Numbered from the stretch's first letter, positions 27,301 through 33,548 are shown. The stretch: DNA of 33,548 nt from Spirochaetales bacterium (GCA_016936555.1 JAFGXR010000065.1:1-33548); one strand, 5' to 3'. The notes: a model not told the origin generated them from the sequence alone. Made by a program: numbers and translations.

Positions 27301-27820
27301 AAAACAATATCTGATTGAAGGAACAGGTTTCGGTATCACTCTTCAGATAGCTTTGTACGATTCAAGTCATAGTCAGCTCTCCTACACTCAGGGATTTGTT
27401 TATGAAGCCCTCTCTACATCTGAACACTTTATAACTGTGTACAGCAGCGATCCTGCTATGACCGGACCCTACTCATTATCGGTTAGTGAGATAGAGCCGT
27501 ATGTAGACGGAAATGACAGTTTTGCCGAAGCCGAGCCCCTTGAGAGCGGAGTGAGTTTCTCTTCCGCAATAGGAGGGATCAGAGACAGAGATTACTACTC
27601 CTTCACCCTCAGCAATGAGATAAGCTACGGCCTGGAAACCGCAAGCGCAGAACTTTTCAGCCTTGAGTTGTCGATCTATGATGAGGAGTTTAACCTGATT
27701 CTTGTCGGTCCCCCCTCTATGCCTCTGAATCCGCACGATGGGATATTATACGTAAAGGTTGAGTGTTTTGATCAATCGGAAACGGGAAATTATGACATCA
27801 TACTGACAGAATTCCCATAA
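24356..27820 (+). CDS. Lipoprotein built of eight or nine PPC-like repeats (1154 residues)
   Basis: An exported lipoprotein with relaxed lipobox LYSC, Cys27. Eight tandem modules of 107-112 residues begin at residues 287, 399, 508, 618, 725, 833, 941 and 1048. Each opens with a variant of PYTDGNDSFAEA, followed about 20 residues later by a GG-x-x-D-x-D-Y-F-S motif and closing with Y-x-x-x-V-x-E. This is the pattern of the pre-peptidase C-terminal (PPC) beta-sandwich. Residues 165-285 look like a diverged ninth copy, and residues 45-160 form an unrecognised N-terminal domain. PPC modules usually accompany secreted proteases, but no protease domain is present here. The ribosome site GGGAGG lies five bases before the ATG, inside the upstream gene. 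Possible roles are adhesion or carbohydrate binding. Confidence 0.92.
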   Translation: MLRSTNINRPKKLTTLLFSILILLYSCDAALLGTETFDDNQSQDTGINQGTIEVSIPGISSQLYDELHTDIPETQSRALIIADQTIIDLVNSSDTVIDSITIGSDQTTAGIPADPGTGYTLRVRIFNLDTDPVNPVVSGISDPFEVFAGETTNVHVRCTPENPAPLTEGIPSATTTLIPGEYNSDALWTSYGNTGSEIWFETTASTELTASRVIPVANSLISQIFFVYDSTGAYQGKGSFKGSNPLILDTVPGETYYIGVVDFNVYFQSELQYPSGSFQFICESQPPYTDGNDTISEAVSLTTDGSEYSSEIGGFRDYDFFEISLEAGKDYYVDIAEEKSVALIDLYEVDPEGPVSLIETKTQSFIYTPPINQTIYMIIYSYDGHTQENYTISVQEMIPFTDGNDSFAEVQPATVGESILTDNIGGYKDIDYFSVDLEMGKLYSIETTTDLTSLSVYPYDSSQTPLNIATFDPLRFEALSTGIHYLMVYSGAPMETGNYSISISEIEPYTDGNDSLAEAAELATDGTPENSDLGSFDDKDYYRVSLEAGLIYQIEQTSFPVMAELCIYDPALNIILPDQNPEDFYFEPESTGVYILEMANPGFEDLLTYTLSVTEIIPYTDGNDSFSEAVPLPVDGSGTTADLGGFNDTDYFSIAMEADTTYSIAVSTDLWTLETEIYDSSRNLIQGGSSIVITPDSSATYYLMFYTRDPSENGDYTITVTEHLPVADGNDDFADALTINAAGTTLTDNIGILGDADYFSVTLTQGEMYSIEAVCSASVFLSLYDESFIQQQVFLNPLVFEAPATGTYYIKVQNDINSLLSAEYDLSVTVVVAFTEGNDSFAQAAPLVLDGEPLSADLGGMGDKDYYSVDLVAGTYYSFNVPFSAFPVEFALYNSSFEEQATDTNQRIMQAQTSETYFIKTYTEIWEDVADYTVSVSEVPLYADANDSFAEAVSIPADGSANNDDLGGFGDRDYFSVLFEAGKQYLIEGTGFGITLQIALYDSSHSQLSYTQGFVYEALSTSEHFITVYSSDPAMTGPYSLSVSEIEPYVDGNDSFAEAEPLESGVSFSSAIGGIRDRDYYSFTLSNEISYGLETASAELFSLELSIYDEEFNLILVGPPSMPLNPHDGILYVKVECFDQSETGNYDIILTEFP

Positions 27821-28062
27821 ATGTTTATCGGGGTTGTTACATAAGCGTCTCTTCAAGGGATACAAGAACTGGTTTTGTGGTATTCCTTCGATAAATTGCA
27901 CAATATAACTTCAGAAGTAGAAATTCCGGCTTTATTTTAACCTGACACGACTCCCCTCTCCACTTTGGGAGAGGGGCTGGGGGTGAGGGCTGTGAAGAAG
28001 GACTTTTCCAACAGCTCCTTTTTCTACATACAGAAAACAAACCTGAAATTCCCGATTATTTC
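27821..28062. other. Intergenic region between the PPC lipoprotein and lysC
   Basis: A gap between converging genes. Apart from the C/G-rich hairpin repeat annotated separately, it appears featureless and AT-rich. No T-tract terminator is evident for either gene. A 67-codon minus-strand reading frame here translates the repeat and is not a credible gene. Confidence 0.6.
27953..27994. repeat. C/G-rich hairpin, probable dispersed repeat element
   Basis: CCCCTCTCC (27953-27961) and GGAGAGGGG (27968-27976) form a perfect 9-bp stem with a six-base loop, followed by a G-rich tail ending TGAGGG near 27989. The composition is unlike the flanks. This layout matches C/T-rich hairpin units found dispersed between genes in many environmental bacterial genomes, which give spurious peptides rich in P, S and L. 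Only one copy is in the window, so repeat status is an inference. Confidence 0.55.
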
Positions 28063-29406
28063 CTACACACCTGAAAAGAACTCGTCGTGAAGCGACTGGA
28101 TCGTTACATTCAGCTTGTCCTCGGGGACGACGATCGACAGGTTCGTATCGGAAGCCCCCAGGGAAATCATCCTGATCGGCGTTCCGTTCAGCGATCCGAA
28201 AACCCGGGAGACGAAGACCGAATCCTTCCAGAGCTCCTGCCCGACCAGGCAGATAATCGATTTATTGGACTCCACAGTGACCGTTCCCATCTGCTCCAGC
28301 TCTTTGACGATACCCTCCACATTTTCGATATTCTCGATTGTCATGGAGACTGAAACTTCCGAAGTGGAAATCAGATCGACAGGGGTTTTGTACCGGTCGA
28401 ATATGGTAAAGATATTTTTCAGAAACCCGTAGGCATTGAGCATGTTCGATGAGGAGATGGAAACGACCGTGATATCCTTTTTTCCGGTGATGGCTTTGAC
28501 GCCCTTATCATTAACGGAAGGAAGAATCGCCGTCCCCCGGGCCCCGGGATTGTGGGAGTTTTTCACAAGAACGGGAATCTGCTGCTTCACCGCCGGCTGA
28601 ATGGTCGCCGGGTGGACCACTTTCGCCCCGAAGAAAGCGAGCTCTCCCGCTTCGGAATAGGTGATGCTGTCAATGGTTTTGGCTCCTTTGACGAACCGGG
28701 GGTCCGACGTCATGATTCCGTCCACATCGGTCCAGATCTGGACTTCCTGAGCCGATAGGGCCGATCCTATAATAGTGGCCGAGTAATCGCTCCCTCCCCG
28801 CCCCAGGGTGGTGGTCACGCCTTTCTCCGTAGAGGAGATAAAACCCTGGGTTATGATCAGCTTGAGAGGTTCGGGATACACTTGATCCTGGACGGCTCTT
28901 TCCGTCAGCGCTGTTATAGGGCGGGCCGAATTGAAATTTTCGTCGGTTATGACGAAATCCCGGGAATCGAGGAGTTCCGTATGGATTCCCCTTTCAAGGG
29001 CGCGGGCAGCGATGAGACGCGTCGAGAGAAGTTCTCCGAAGGAGAGAAGGGCATCGCGGCTTCTGGGGCTGCACTCGTGCAGCAGGGACAAGCCCTTCAC
29101 AAGAGAGGAAAACTGGGAGATAAGCTCCGTAATGGAGGCATAGGTCGATTCGAGATTGCCCCCTGTCAGAAATTCCCGGGCCGTATTGAGGTGATGCTCG
29201 CTGATTTCCCCGGTCAGGCGGTAGGCTTCTTCGCTGTCGCCCTCCACGGCGTGAATTATAATCTGTTCTATTTTATTGGTGGTTTTACCCATGGCGGAAG
29301 AGACGAGAACGGGGGCGCGGTCGAGCTGAGCTTCCGCGATATCGAGGATTCTGTCGATTCTTCCGGCATTTTCAACCGAGGTACCGCCGAATTTAAGCAC
29401 TATCAT
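28063..29406 (-). CDS. lysC: Aspartate kinase (monofunctional, two ACT domains)
   Basis: Phosphorylates aspartate with ATP, the first step toward lysine, threonine, methionine and diaminopimelate; cytoplasmic. 447 residues, the size of single-function aspartokinases such as E. coli LysC. The N-terminal kinase domain (1 to about 285) has the KFGGTSV motif, SFGELLSTRL, TLGRGGSDYSAT and WTDVDGIMTSDPR. Two C-terminal ACT regulatory domains follow (about 308-370 and 385-447). No homoserine dehydrogenase is fused. The start is ATG at 29406 with AAAGGAG ten bases upstream; that ribosome site lies in a hairpin controlled by the lysine riboswitch, so synthesis should fall when lysine is plentiful. Confidence 0.97.
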   Translation of the reverse strand: MIVLKFGGTSVENAGRIDRILDIAEAQLDRAPVLVSSAMGKTTNKIEQIIIHAVEGDSEEAYRLTGEISEHHLNTAREFLTGGNLESTYASITELISQFSSLVKGLSLLHECSPRSRDALLSFGELLSTRLIAARALERGIHTELLDSRDFVITDENFNSARPITALTERAVQDQVYPEPLKLIITQGFISSTEKGVTTTLGRGGSDYSATIIGSALSAQEVQIWTDVDGIMTSDPRFVKGAKTIDSITYSEAGELAFFGAKVVHPATIQPAVKQQIPVLVKNSHNPGARGTAILPSVNDKGVKAITGKKDITVVSISSSNMLNAYGFLKNIFTIFDRYKTPVDLISTSEVSVSMTIENIENVEGIVKELEQMGTVTVESNKSIICLVGQELWKDSVFVSRVFGSLNGTPIRMISLGASDTNLSIVVPEDKLNVTIQSLHDEFFSGV

Positions 29407-29416
29407 GGGAATATGT

Positions 29417-29453
29417 CTCCTTTATGTAACAACCGGACACCTGGATAAAGGAG
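29417..29453 (-). promoter_or_regulatory. Ribosome-site sequestering hairpin of the lysC riboswitch
   Basis: On the minus strand CTCCTTTAT (29453-29445) and ATAAAGGAG (29425-29417) form a perfect 9-bp stem with a 19-base loop, burying the lysC Shine-Dalgarno. TAGCTC (29456-29451), which shares three bases with the stem, can instead pair with GAGCTA (29480-29475) at the aptamer end. The two helices are mutually exclusive, indicating translational control. Confidence 0.8.
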
Positions 29454-29471
29454 CTAAAATGAGAGAAGTAC

Positions 29472-29641
29472 CAATAGCTCTCCACTGCCAGGCAGTGACA
29501 GTCTCTGACGTATTAACATCAGAGACCAGGATAAAAACCCATGATGGCGGTTTTTTCCTTCGGCAGTCGATCCCTTTCAAACAGCTTCGCAGGGGCATCA
29601 TCCCCTCGGCTGCCTACTGATGATCGGCCGCACCTCTATTG
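29472..29641 (-). promoter_or_regulatory. Lysine riboswitch aptamer (L box)
   Basis: The minus-strand leader of lysC holds the conserved L-box blocks in order: AGAGGTGC (29637-29630), AGTAGGC, AAGGGATCGACTGCCGAAGG with its central GCCGAAG, then CTGG and GGAGAGCTA. The closing P1 helix is seen directly: CAATAG (29641-29636) pairs with CTATTG (29477-29472). A GTCTCTGA/TCAGAGAC hairpin sits inside, after CTGG. Length is about 170 bases, as expected. It should bind free lysine and lower lysC expression. Confidence 0.93.
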
Positions 29642-29660
29642 ATCCGGTTTGTTGCCCCCT

Positions 29661-29689
29661 ACATTAGATGAAAAGCCACCGGTGGTCAA
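29661..29689 (-). promoter_or_regulatory. Candidate promoter for the riboswitch-lysC transcript
   Basis: On the minus strand TTGACC (29689-29684) overlaps the alaX stop codon. It is followed by TCTAAT after 15 bases (29668-29663) or TAATGT after 17 (29666-29661). A start near 29653 would place the aptamer about ten bases into the transcript. A 10-bp palindrome CCACCGGTGG (29685-29676) fills the spacer. Confidence 0.5.
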
Positions 29690-30942
29690 GAGAGAAGCGA
29701 TTCGAACTGATCGGCAAAATCATCAATCTTATCGGCTTTCCCTACCTTCCCCTGCCAGAGAGGGGCTTTGCCGCCACCCTTTCCATCAACAAGAGGAAGA
29801 AGATTACTCCTGAAGATATTAAAATCCAGGTCTTCCTTTGAAGAGATGAGGGCCCATTGGCCTGAATCTCCCTCCAGGTTGATAAGACAGAGATGAATAT
29901 TCTCAAAAGAGCTCAGAGCGATGGTCAGCTGCTTAAAAAAACCGGGATCAGAATCCTTTAAAACAAAAAAAACCTTACCCGAATGATTTTCATTTCGGAT
30001 TTCTCCGGCTTTCAGAAGGGCCATATCCCTGAGTAGATCGCTGTTTTTCTTTCTCTCATCTCCGAGGGCATTTAATAACCTATCGAACTCGATACCGAGA
30101 CTCGTCAGAGGTACGGAAAGTGCTTCTCCGATTTTATCTGTCAGAAGGGATTTTATCCGGTAATCGCGGTAGGCACGGTTCCCGATAAGCCAGAACAGAC
30201 GGAGCCGTCCCCTGACCTTTTCCTGCTTCCGGAATTTTATGAGCCCGACTTCGCCGGTCCGCCTCAAATGAACACCACCGCAGGCCGCTAGATCCTTAAT
30301 GCCCGGACTGAACGCCTTAAAATCGCCAGCCAGAATTTCCGAGGCTTCCTCTAGCGCTTCACTCCGGTGTTCCAGGGATTCGCCGCCGATCTGAACCAGT
30401 CTCACCCCCTCAGTGTATTTTGTTTCCCTCCGCAAAGGGAAAAGGGATATGGGAATATCTCCGTTAAGGTAGGAGTAAACGGGATGATTGGCGCAGACGA
30501 GTCTGTTCGTTTCCTCTTCGATCAGCTCTATTGTTTCCGATGGGAACTCACGGTGATCGATTTCAATGGAAGTGTAATCCTCCGCCTGGTGGACGGCGAC
30601 GGTTGCCGCTCCGGCAACGCGCTTGAGAACAGCGGAGAGGATATGCTGGCCCGTATGCTGCTGCATGTAATCCATTCGGAATTCCCGGTCAACATAAGCC
30701 TCAAGCTCAACACCGGACGGTTTTTCCTTTACATAATGAAAGACCCGGCCATCGGCTTTTTGAACATCGATAACATCCTGTCCGCCGAGCGTACCGCGAT
30801 CGGCAGGCTGTCCTCCCCCTTCGGGATAAAAAGCCGTCCGGTCGAGCTCCAGCTTCCACAAACCGTTTTCCTCGGCTGCGGAGATAAGGGTGCCATTGAA
30901 ATTAAAAAGATAGGGGTCATCGTAAAAGAGTTTGTCGGTCAT
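29686..30942 (-). CDS. alaX: Alanyl-tRNA editing protein (AlaX-type, with DHHA1 C-terminus)
   Basis: A free-standing editing enzyme that hydrolyses mischarged Ser-tRNA(Ala) or Gly-tRNA(Ala), resembling the editing and C-Ala parts of alanyl-tRNA synthetase. 418 residues, the long AlaX form. Visible are DRTAFYPEGGGQPAD (34-48), zinc ligands His96 and His100 in HTGQH, and Cys221 and His225 in CGGVH, where most relatives have CGGTH. A C-terminal DHHA1 domain ends in GKGGGKAPLWQGKV. About 28 extra residues (roughly 188-218) sit just before the CGGVH motif where relatives have a short turn. The ribosome site is weak. It lies 24 bases after the CheY-like gene and probably shares its transcript. Confidence 0.9.
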   Translation of the reverse strand: MTDKLFYDDPYLFNFNGTLISAAEENGLWKLELDRTAFYPEGGGQPADRGTLGGQDVIDVQKADGRVFHYVKEKPSGVELEAYVDREFRMDYMQQHTGQHILSAVLKRVAGAATVAVHQAEDYTSIEIDHREFPSETIELIEEETNRLVCANHPVYSYLNGDIPISLFPLRRETKYTEGVRLVQIGGESLEHRSEALEEASEILAGDFKAFSPGIKDLAACGGVHLRRTGEVGLIKFRKQEKVRGRLRLFWLIGNRAYRDYRIKSLLTDKIGEALSVPLTSLGIEFDRLLNALGDERKKNSDLLRDMALLKAGEIRNENHSGKVFFVLKDSDPGFFKQLTIALSSFENIHLCLINLEGDSGQWALISSKEDLDFNIFRSNLLPLVDGKGGGKAPLWQGKVGKADKIDDFADQFESLLS

Positions 30943-30966
30943 ATCCCCATCATAACAGAATTGAAT

Positions 30967-31329
30967 CTATTTGGTCAGCATCGTGACGATTTTTACCAGA
31001 GACTCCGGTTCGAAAGGTTTGACGATCCAGCCGTTTACTCCGAGTTCTTTACCGACACTCTTTTTATCCACTCCGCTTTCCGTCGTGAGAAACACAACCG
31101 GCTTGGAACTGAAGGCGCTGTCTGACTTCAGGGATTTAACGAAATCAAAGCCGTTCATTACCGGCATATTCACATCGACCAGAAACAGACTGATATCGGA
31201 ACTGAGTTTATCCAGTCCCTCCTGTCCGTTAGAAGCCTCTACGATCTCAAAACCCTGCGGCCCCAGATTCTGTTTTACCAGCATTCTGATGGTTGGGCTG
31301 TCATCTACACACATTATCTTGGCGCTCAT
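30967..31329 (-). CDS. CheY-like single-domain response regulator
   Basis: A 120-residue receiver domain with no output domain. The acidic pair Asp9/Asp10, phosphoacceptor Asp52 (LVDVNMP), switch Thr82/Thr83 and Lys104 (IVKPF) are all present, so it should accept phosphate from a kinase. The sequence is close to CheY-type proteins that follow CheA or act as shuttles. No chemotaxis genes are near, and the only kinase in the window is the hybrid kinase about 18 kb away, so a link is speculative. The start is well supported: GGGAG lies six bases before the ATG. It is divergent from lipA and 24 bases upstream of alaX. Confidence 0.95.
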   Translation of the reverse strand: MSAKIMCVDDSPTIRMLVKQNLGPQGFEIVEASNGQEGLDKLSSDISLFLVDVNMPVMNGFDFVKSLKSDSAFSSKPVVFLTTESGVDKKSVGKELGVNGWIVKPFEPESLVKIVTMLTK

Positions 31330-31440
31330 GTTTTTCTCCCATGGATATCTACAAGCAATTCTAGTCAGACTTGGTTACAAATGCAAAGAAAGATCGGCCT
31401 TTTACTGGCGTATCGTGTTTTTTTTATGTATCTTAAGGCT
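31330..31440. other. Divergent intergenic region between cheY-like gene and lipA
   Basis: 111 bp that must carry both promoters. TTTACT followed by an AT-rich TTATGT stretch is a weak plus-strand candidate; nothing clear is seen on the minus strand. An in-frame ATG at 31381 could extend lipA by 20 residues but has no ribosome site. Confidence 0.35.
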
Positions 31441-32331
31441 ATGGAAAAAACTCTTAGAAAACCGGAATGGCTCCGCGTGCGGCTCAACACCACGACCCGG
31501 TACAAGGATGTGAGAAAAGCCCTGGGCGGCGGAAAGCTCAATACGGTCTGTACAGAAGCGAATTGTCCCAACCAGCACGAATGCTGGGGTAAATATAAAA
31601 CGGCTACCTTTATGATTCTGGGCGAGATCTGCACCAGAGGGTGCCGGTTCTGCTCCGTCACTACGGGAAAACCGGGGCCTGTTAACGAGGCGGAACCTCT
31701 GGAAGTGGCCGAAGCGGTCAGAAACCTGGGCCTGAAACACGCGGTCATCACCATGGTGACCAGAGATGATCTGGAAGACGGCGGTGCCGCCGTTCTGGCG
31801 GAAACGGTCAGAGAAATCCGCAGGCTCAATCCGGAGTGTTCCATCGAAATCCTCTCGTCCGACCTGCGCGGGAAAGAGAAGAATATCCGGATTCTCTGCG
31901 AATCGAAACCGGAAGTGGTCAGCCACAATATCGAAACGGTCAGAAGGCTGAAAAAAGATATCTGCTCGGGTGCCACATACGAAAACTCCATTCAGGTTCT
32001 GAAGATGATGAAGGCCAACAGCCCCGGGGCCGTCGTCAAATCGAGCATCATGATCGGGCTGGGCGAGACCCGGGAGGAGATTCTCGAAACCATGGATGAT
32101 CTGCTGGAAGCCGGCGTATCGATCCTGAATATCGGCCAGTACCTGCAGCCCACCAGAAAGAATGTCCCGGTCAGGAAATACTGGACTCCCGAAGAGTTCG
32201 ATGAACTGCGGGAGCGGGCTCTGGAAAAGGGATTTATATTCTGCGAATCGGGACCTCTGGTGCGATCGAGTTACCATGCGGGCAAGCATTTCGATCTCTA
32301 TAGAAAAATAATTTCACAGCAATCGCCATAA
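31441..32331 (+). CDS. lipA: Lipoyl synthase (radical SAM)
   Basis: Inserts two sulfur atoms into octanoyl groups bound to lipoyl-dependent proteins, making lipoate for pyruvate and 2-oxoacid dehydrogenases or the glycine cleavage system. 296 residues from the ATG at 31441. The auxiliary cluster motif C-x4-C-x5-C is Cys37, Cys42 and Cys48 (CTEANCPNQHEC). The radical SAM motif C-x3-C-x2-C is Cys64, Cys68 and Cys71 (CTRGCRFC). The C-terminal RSSYHAG provides the conserved serine ligand. Family proteins begin with the LRKPEWLRVRL block, so the short start fits; upstream in-frame ATGs at 31381 and 31426 add residues not typical of LipA. AAGG is only two bases before the ATG, so the start is less certain than the function. 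No lipB is adjacent. Confidence 0.97.
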   Translation: MEKTLRKPEWLRVRLNTTTRYKDVRKALGGGKLNTVCTEANCPNQHECWGKYKTATFMILGEICTRGCRFCSVTTGKPGPVNEAEPLEVAEAVRNLGLKHAVITMVTRDDLEDGGAAVLAETVREIRRLNPECSIEILSSDLRGKEKNIRILCESKPEVVSHNIETVRRLKKDICSGATYENSIQVLKMMKANSPGAVVKSSIMIGLGETREEILETMDDLLEAGVSILNIGQYLQPTRKNVPVRKYWTPEEFDELRERALEKGFIFCESGPLVRSSYHAGKHFDLYRKIISQQSP

Positions 32332-32452
32332 TAGCACTCCTGCCTGCCTGAAAGGTCAGCCGATAGCCCTAGGGGCAGAAGCCGGTTTTTGAATAAGGTT
32401 TTTCCCTGCCCCGGGGAAACAACAGGGCATTGTATTGCAACGGGAGCAGACA

Positions 32453-33355
32453 TTGAAAAATCAGAAAAAAGCGGTGCTCACCGCATTGACCGCGGTCCTC
32501 TTCTGGGCGACTGTCGCCTCGGCTTTCAAAATTGCCCTGGGAGAGATGGACCACTTCCATCTGCTGCTCTTTTCCACCCTCTCTTCAGTCATCATTCTCT
32601 TTCTGATGATCCTCCTTCAGGGAAAAAGCGGCGTACTATTGAAAATCAATTCGTTCGATTTGCGTTTTTCCGCACTGGCGGGACTTTTCAATCCCTTTGC
32701 CTACTATCTGATTCTCTTCAAAAGCTACTCACTGCTTCCGGCCCAGATCGCCCAGCCTCTCAATTACACCTGGCCCATTATGCTTGTTCTTCTATCCGTT
32801 CCCTTTCTGGGCCAGAAGGCGGACAGGAAAAGCCTGATTGCCTTAATAATTTGCCTGTTCGGCGTGATTCTCATCTCATCGGGAGGAGAGCCGGATCAGA
32901 CCGTTAATTCCTTCGGCGTATTCCTGGCCCTCTTAAGCGCCGTAGTCTGGGGAGCGTACTGGATAATTAACATGAAAGATAAGCGGGAGGAGTCGGTGAA
33001 ACTCTTTCTGAATTTTCTCTTCGGACTGATTTATGTGGTCGTCTACGGACTGATCTTTTCGGATATAACCCTCCCTTCGGTAAAAGGATTGGTCAGCGCC
33101 GCCTATGTAGGTGTCTTTGAAATGGGAATCACATTTTTCCTCTGGTCAAAAGCTCTGAAAACCGCCGAATCGACAGCATCGGTCAGCACTCTGGCTTATC
33201 TGTCCCCTCTTCTATCACTGGTTCTCATAGCTCTGGTTCTAAAAGAGAAAATCGCCATGACCACTATCGCAGGCCTGTTAATTATTATCGGGGGCATTCT
33301 CTATCAGAAGGAGATCATTATTCTGCCCGGAGCGAATCGGCGTAATCCCCGATAA
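32453..33355 (+). CDS. DMT-superfamily (EamA) transporter
   Basis: A ten-helix permease of 300 residues with two EamA repeats. The first begins KKAVLTALTAVLFWATVASAFKIA, the second near residue 150 (FGVFLALLSAVVWGAYWIIN). It ends with the family's FLWSKALKTAESTASVSTLAYLSPL block. Substrate is unknown. The start is TTG at 32453: CGGGAG lies six bases upstream. Another in-frame TTG at 32435 has no ribosome site. It is only distantly similar to the EamA protein at 12970-13866. Its 3' end overlaps the converging gene at the right edge by 38 bases. The 120-bp gap before it, after lipA, holds a TTTCCC/GGGAAA hairpin but no clear terminator or promoter. Confidence 0.88.
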   Translation: MKNQKKAVLTALTAVLFWATVASAFKIALGEMDHFHLLLFSTLSSVIILFLMILLQGKSGVLLKINSFDLRFSALAGLFNPFAYYLILFKSYSLLPAQIAQPLNYTWPIMLVLLSVPFLGQKADRKSLIALIICLFGVILISSGGEPDQTVNSFGVFLALLSAVVWGAYWIINMKDKREESVKLFLNFLFGLIYVVVYGLIFSDITLPSVKGLVSAAYVGVFEMGITFFLWSKALKTAESTASVSTLAYLSPLLSLVLIALVLKEKIAMTTIAGLLIIIGGILYQKEIIILPGANRRNPR

Positions 33356-33548
33356 AATGCCAGGTCAGCCATAAGAGGCTGGATGTAGTAAAAGGATCGG
33401 GGTCCGGTCCGATATGGTAGGGTTGTCCGGCGTGATAGTATCCCATCTCTTCGGTCAGCATACCGGGCATCATATCGCTTCCGTTGCGGTAGCGGTGCAA
33501 AGTGATTCTCGATTCCGCTTCAACCGCATCGGCGAAAGCCTTGTTTCC
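33318..33548 (-). CDS. Unrecognised protein, C-terminal part only
   Basis: The frame is open from the right edge to a TAA at 33318, giving the last 76 residues of a longer protein. It is rich in Tyr, Trp, His and Pro (MGYYHAGQPYHIGPDPDPF and SLLWLTWHFIGDYADSL), with no motif I recognise. The protein-like composition and open frame up to the window edge support a real gene, as does the overlap with a converging transporter gene of only 38 bases. No function is proposed. Confidence 0.6.
   Translation of the reverse strand, partial: GNKAFADAVEAESRITLHRYRNGSDMMPGMLTEEMGYYHAGQPYHIGPDPDPFTTSSLLWLTWHFIGDYADSLRAE

Noticed and set aside
25214..27820. Regular repeats suggesting a CRISPR-like or satellite array
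   Set aside because: The period of about 325 bases and in-frame conservation of TDGND motifs show protein-domain repeats, not DNA repeats with spacers.
27837..28040. Minus-strand small gene of 67 codons
   Set aside because: Its proline/serine-rich centre is a translation of the C/G-rich hairpin unit; no ribosome site is present.
29405..29620. Plus-strand small gene of 71 codons upstream of lysC
   Set aside because: It runs antisense through the lysine riboswitch, which fully explains the sequence conservation expected here.
31381..31440. Extended lipA start adding 20 residues
   Set aside because: The added residues are hydrophobic and unlike the LipA family, and there is no ribosome site before 31381 or 31426.
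31402..32289. Minus-strand frame of 295 codons
   Set aside because: It is fully antisense to lipA, which has all cluster-binding cysteines.
32392..32424. TTTCCC/GGGAAA hairpin as terminator of lipA
   Set aside because: The stem is only six base pairs and no T-run follows on either strand.

Overview
The window looks like part of the chromosome of a free-living spirochaete. This is an inference, resting on several sequence traits: lipoproteins with relaxed lipoboxes ending in FGC, SSC and YSC; a very long set of Ig-like, PKD and PPC-repeat envelope lipoproteins; an RND adaptor that lacks the usual alpha-hairpin, as described for Borrelia BesA; and a stand-alone CheY-like protein ending in IVKPF. 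No rRNA, tRNA, CRISPR array, insertion sequence or prophage was seen.

Left arm (1-8495, all minus strand): an export block. Transcription runs from a Yip1-family membrane protein (8495) through a MacA-like adaptor, a free-standing ABC ATPase and two FtsX/MacB-type permeases. A shorter RND adaptor and an RND pump, cut off by the left edge, follow after about 200 bp. Junctions are tight and often overlap, so the Yip1/ABC genes are probably one operon; the RND pair may have its own promoter.

Middle (8563-13866): a patatin-like phospholipase, an Rrf2 regulator with IscR-like cysteines and its own terminator, a divergent hybrid histidine kinase, and a DMT-family transporter.

Centre right (14162-27820, plus strand): 13.6 kb holding only four exported proteins, in two transcription units split by a strong terminator at about 22001-22036. 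Unit 1 is a three-part protein (beta-rich or barrel region, papain/transglutaminase-like domain, TPR) followed by a 1905-residue Ig-repeat lipoprotein. Unit 2 is a lipoprotein with Fn3, DUF5011-like and PKD domains, whose end overlaps the start of a 1154-residue lipoprotein made of eight or nine PPC-like repeats. This is the least explained part of the window and the best candidate for an undescribed envelope system.

Right arm (28063-33548): aspartate kinase (lysC) lies under a lysine riboswitch whose mutually exclusive helices can be read directly from the sequence. Upstream of it are an AlaX-type tRNA-editing protein and a CheY-like receiver. Lipoyl synthase (lipA) is divergent, followed by a second DMT transporter that overlaps, tail to tail, an unrecognised gene truncated by the window end.
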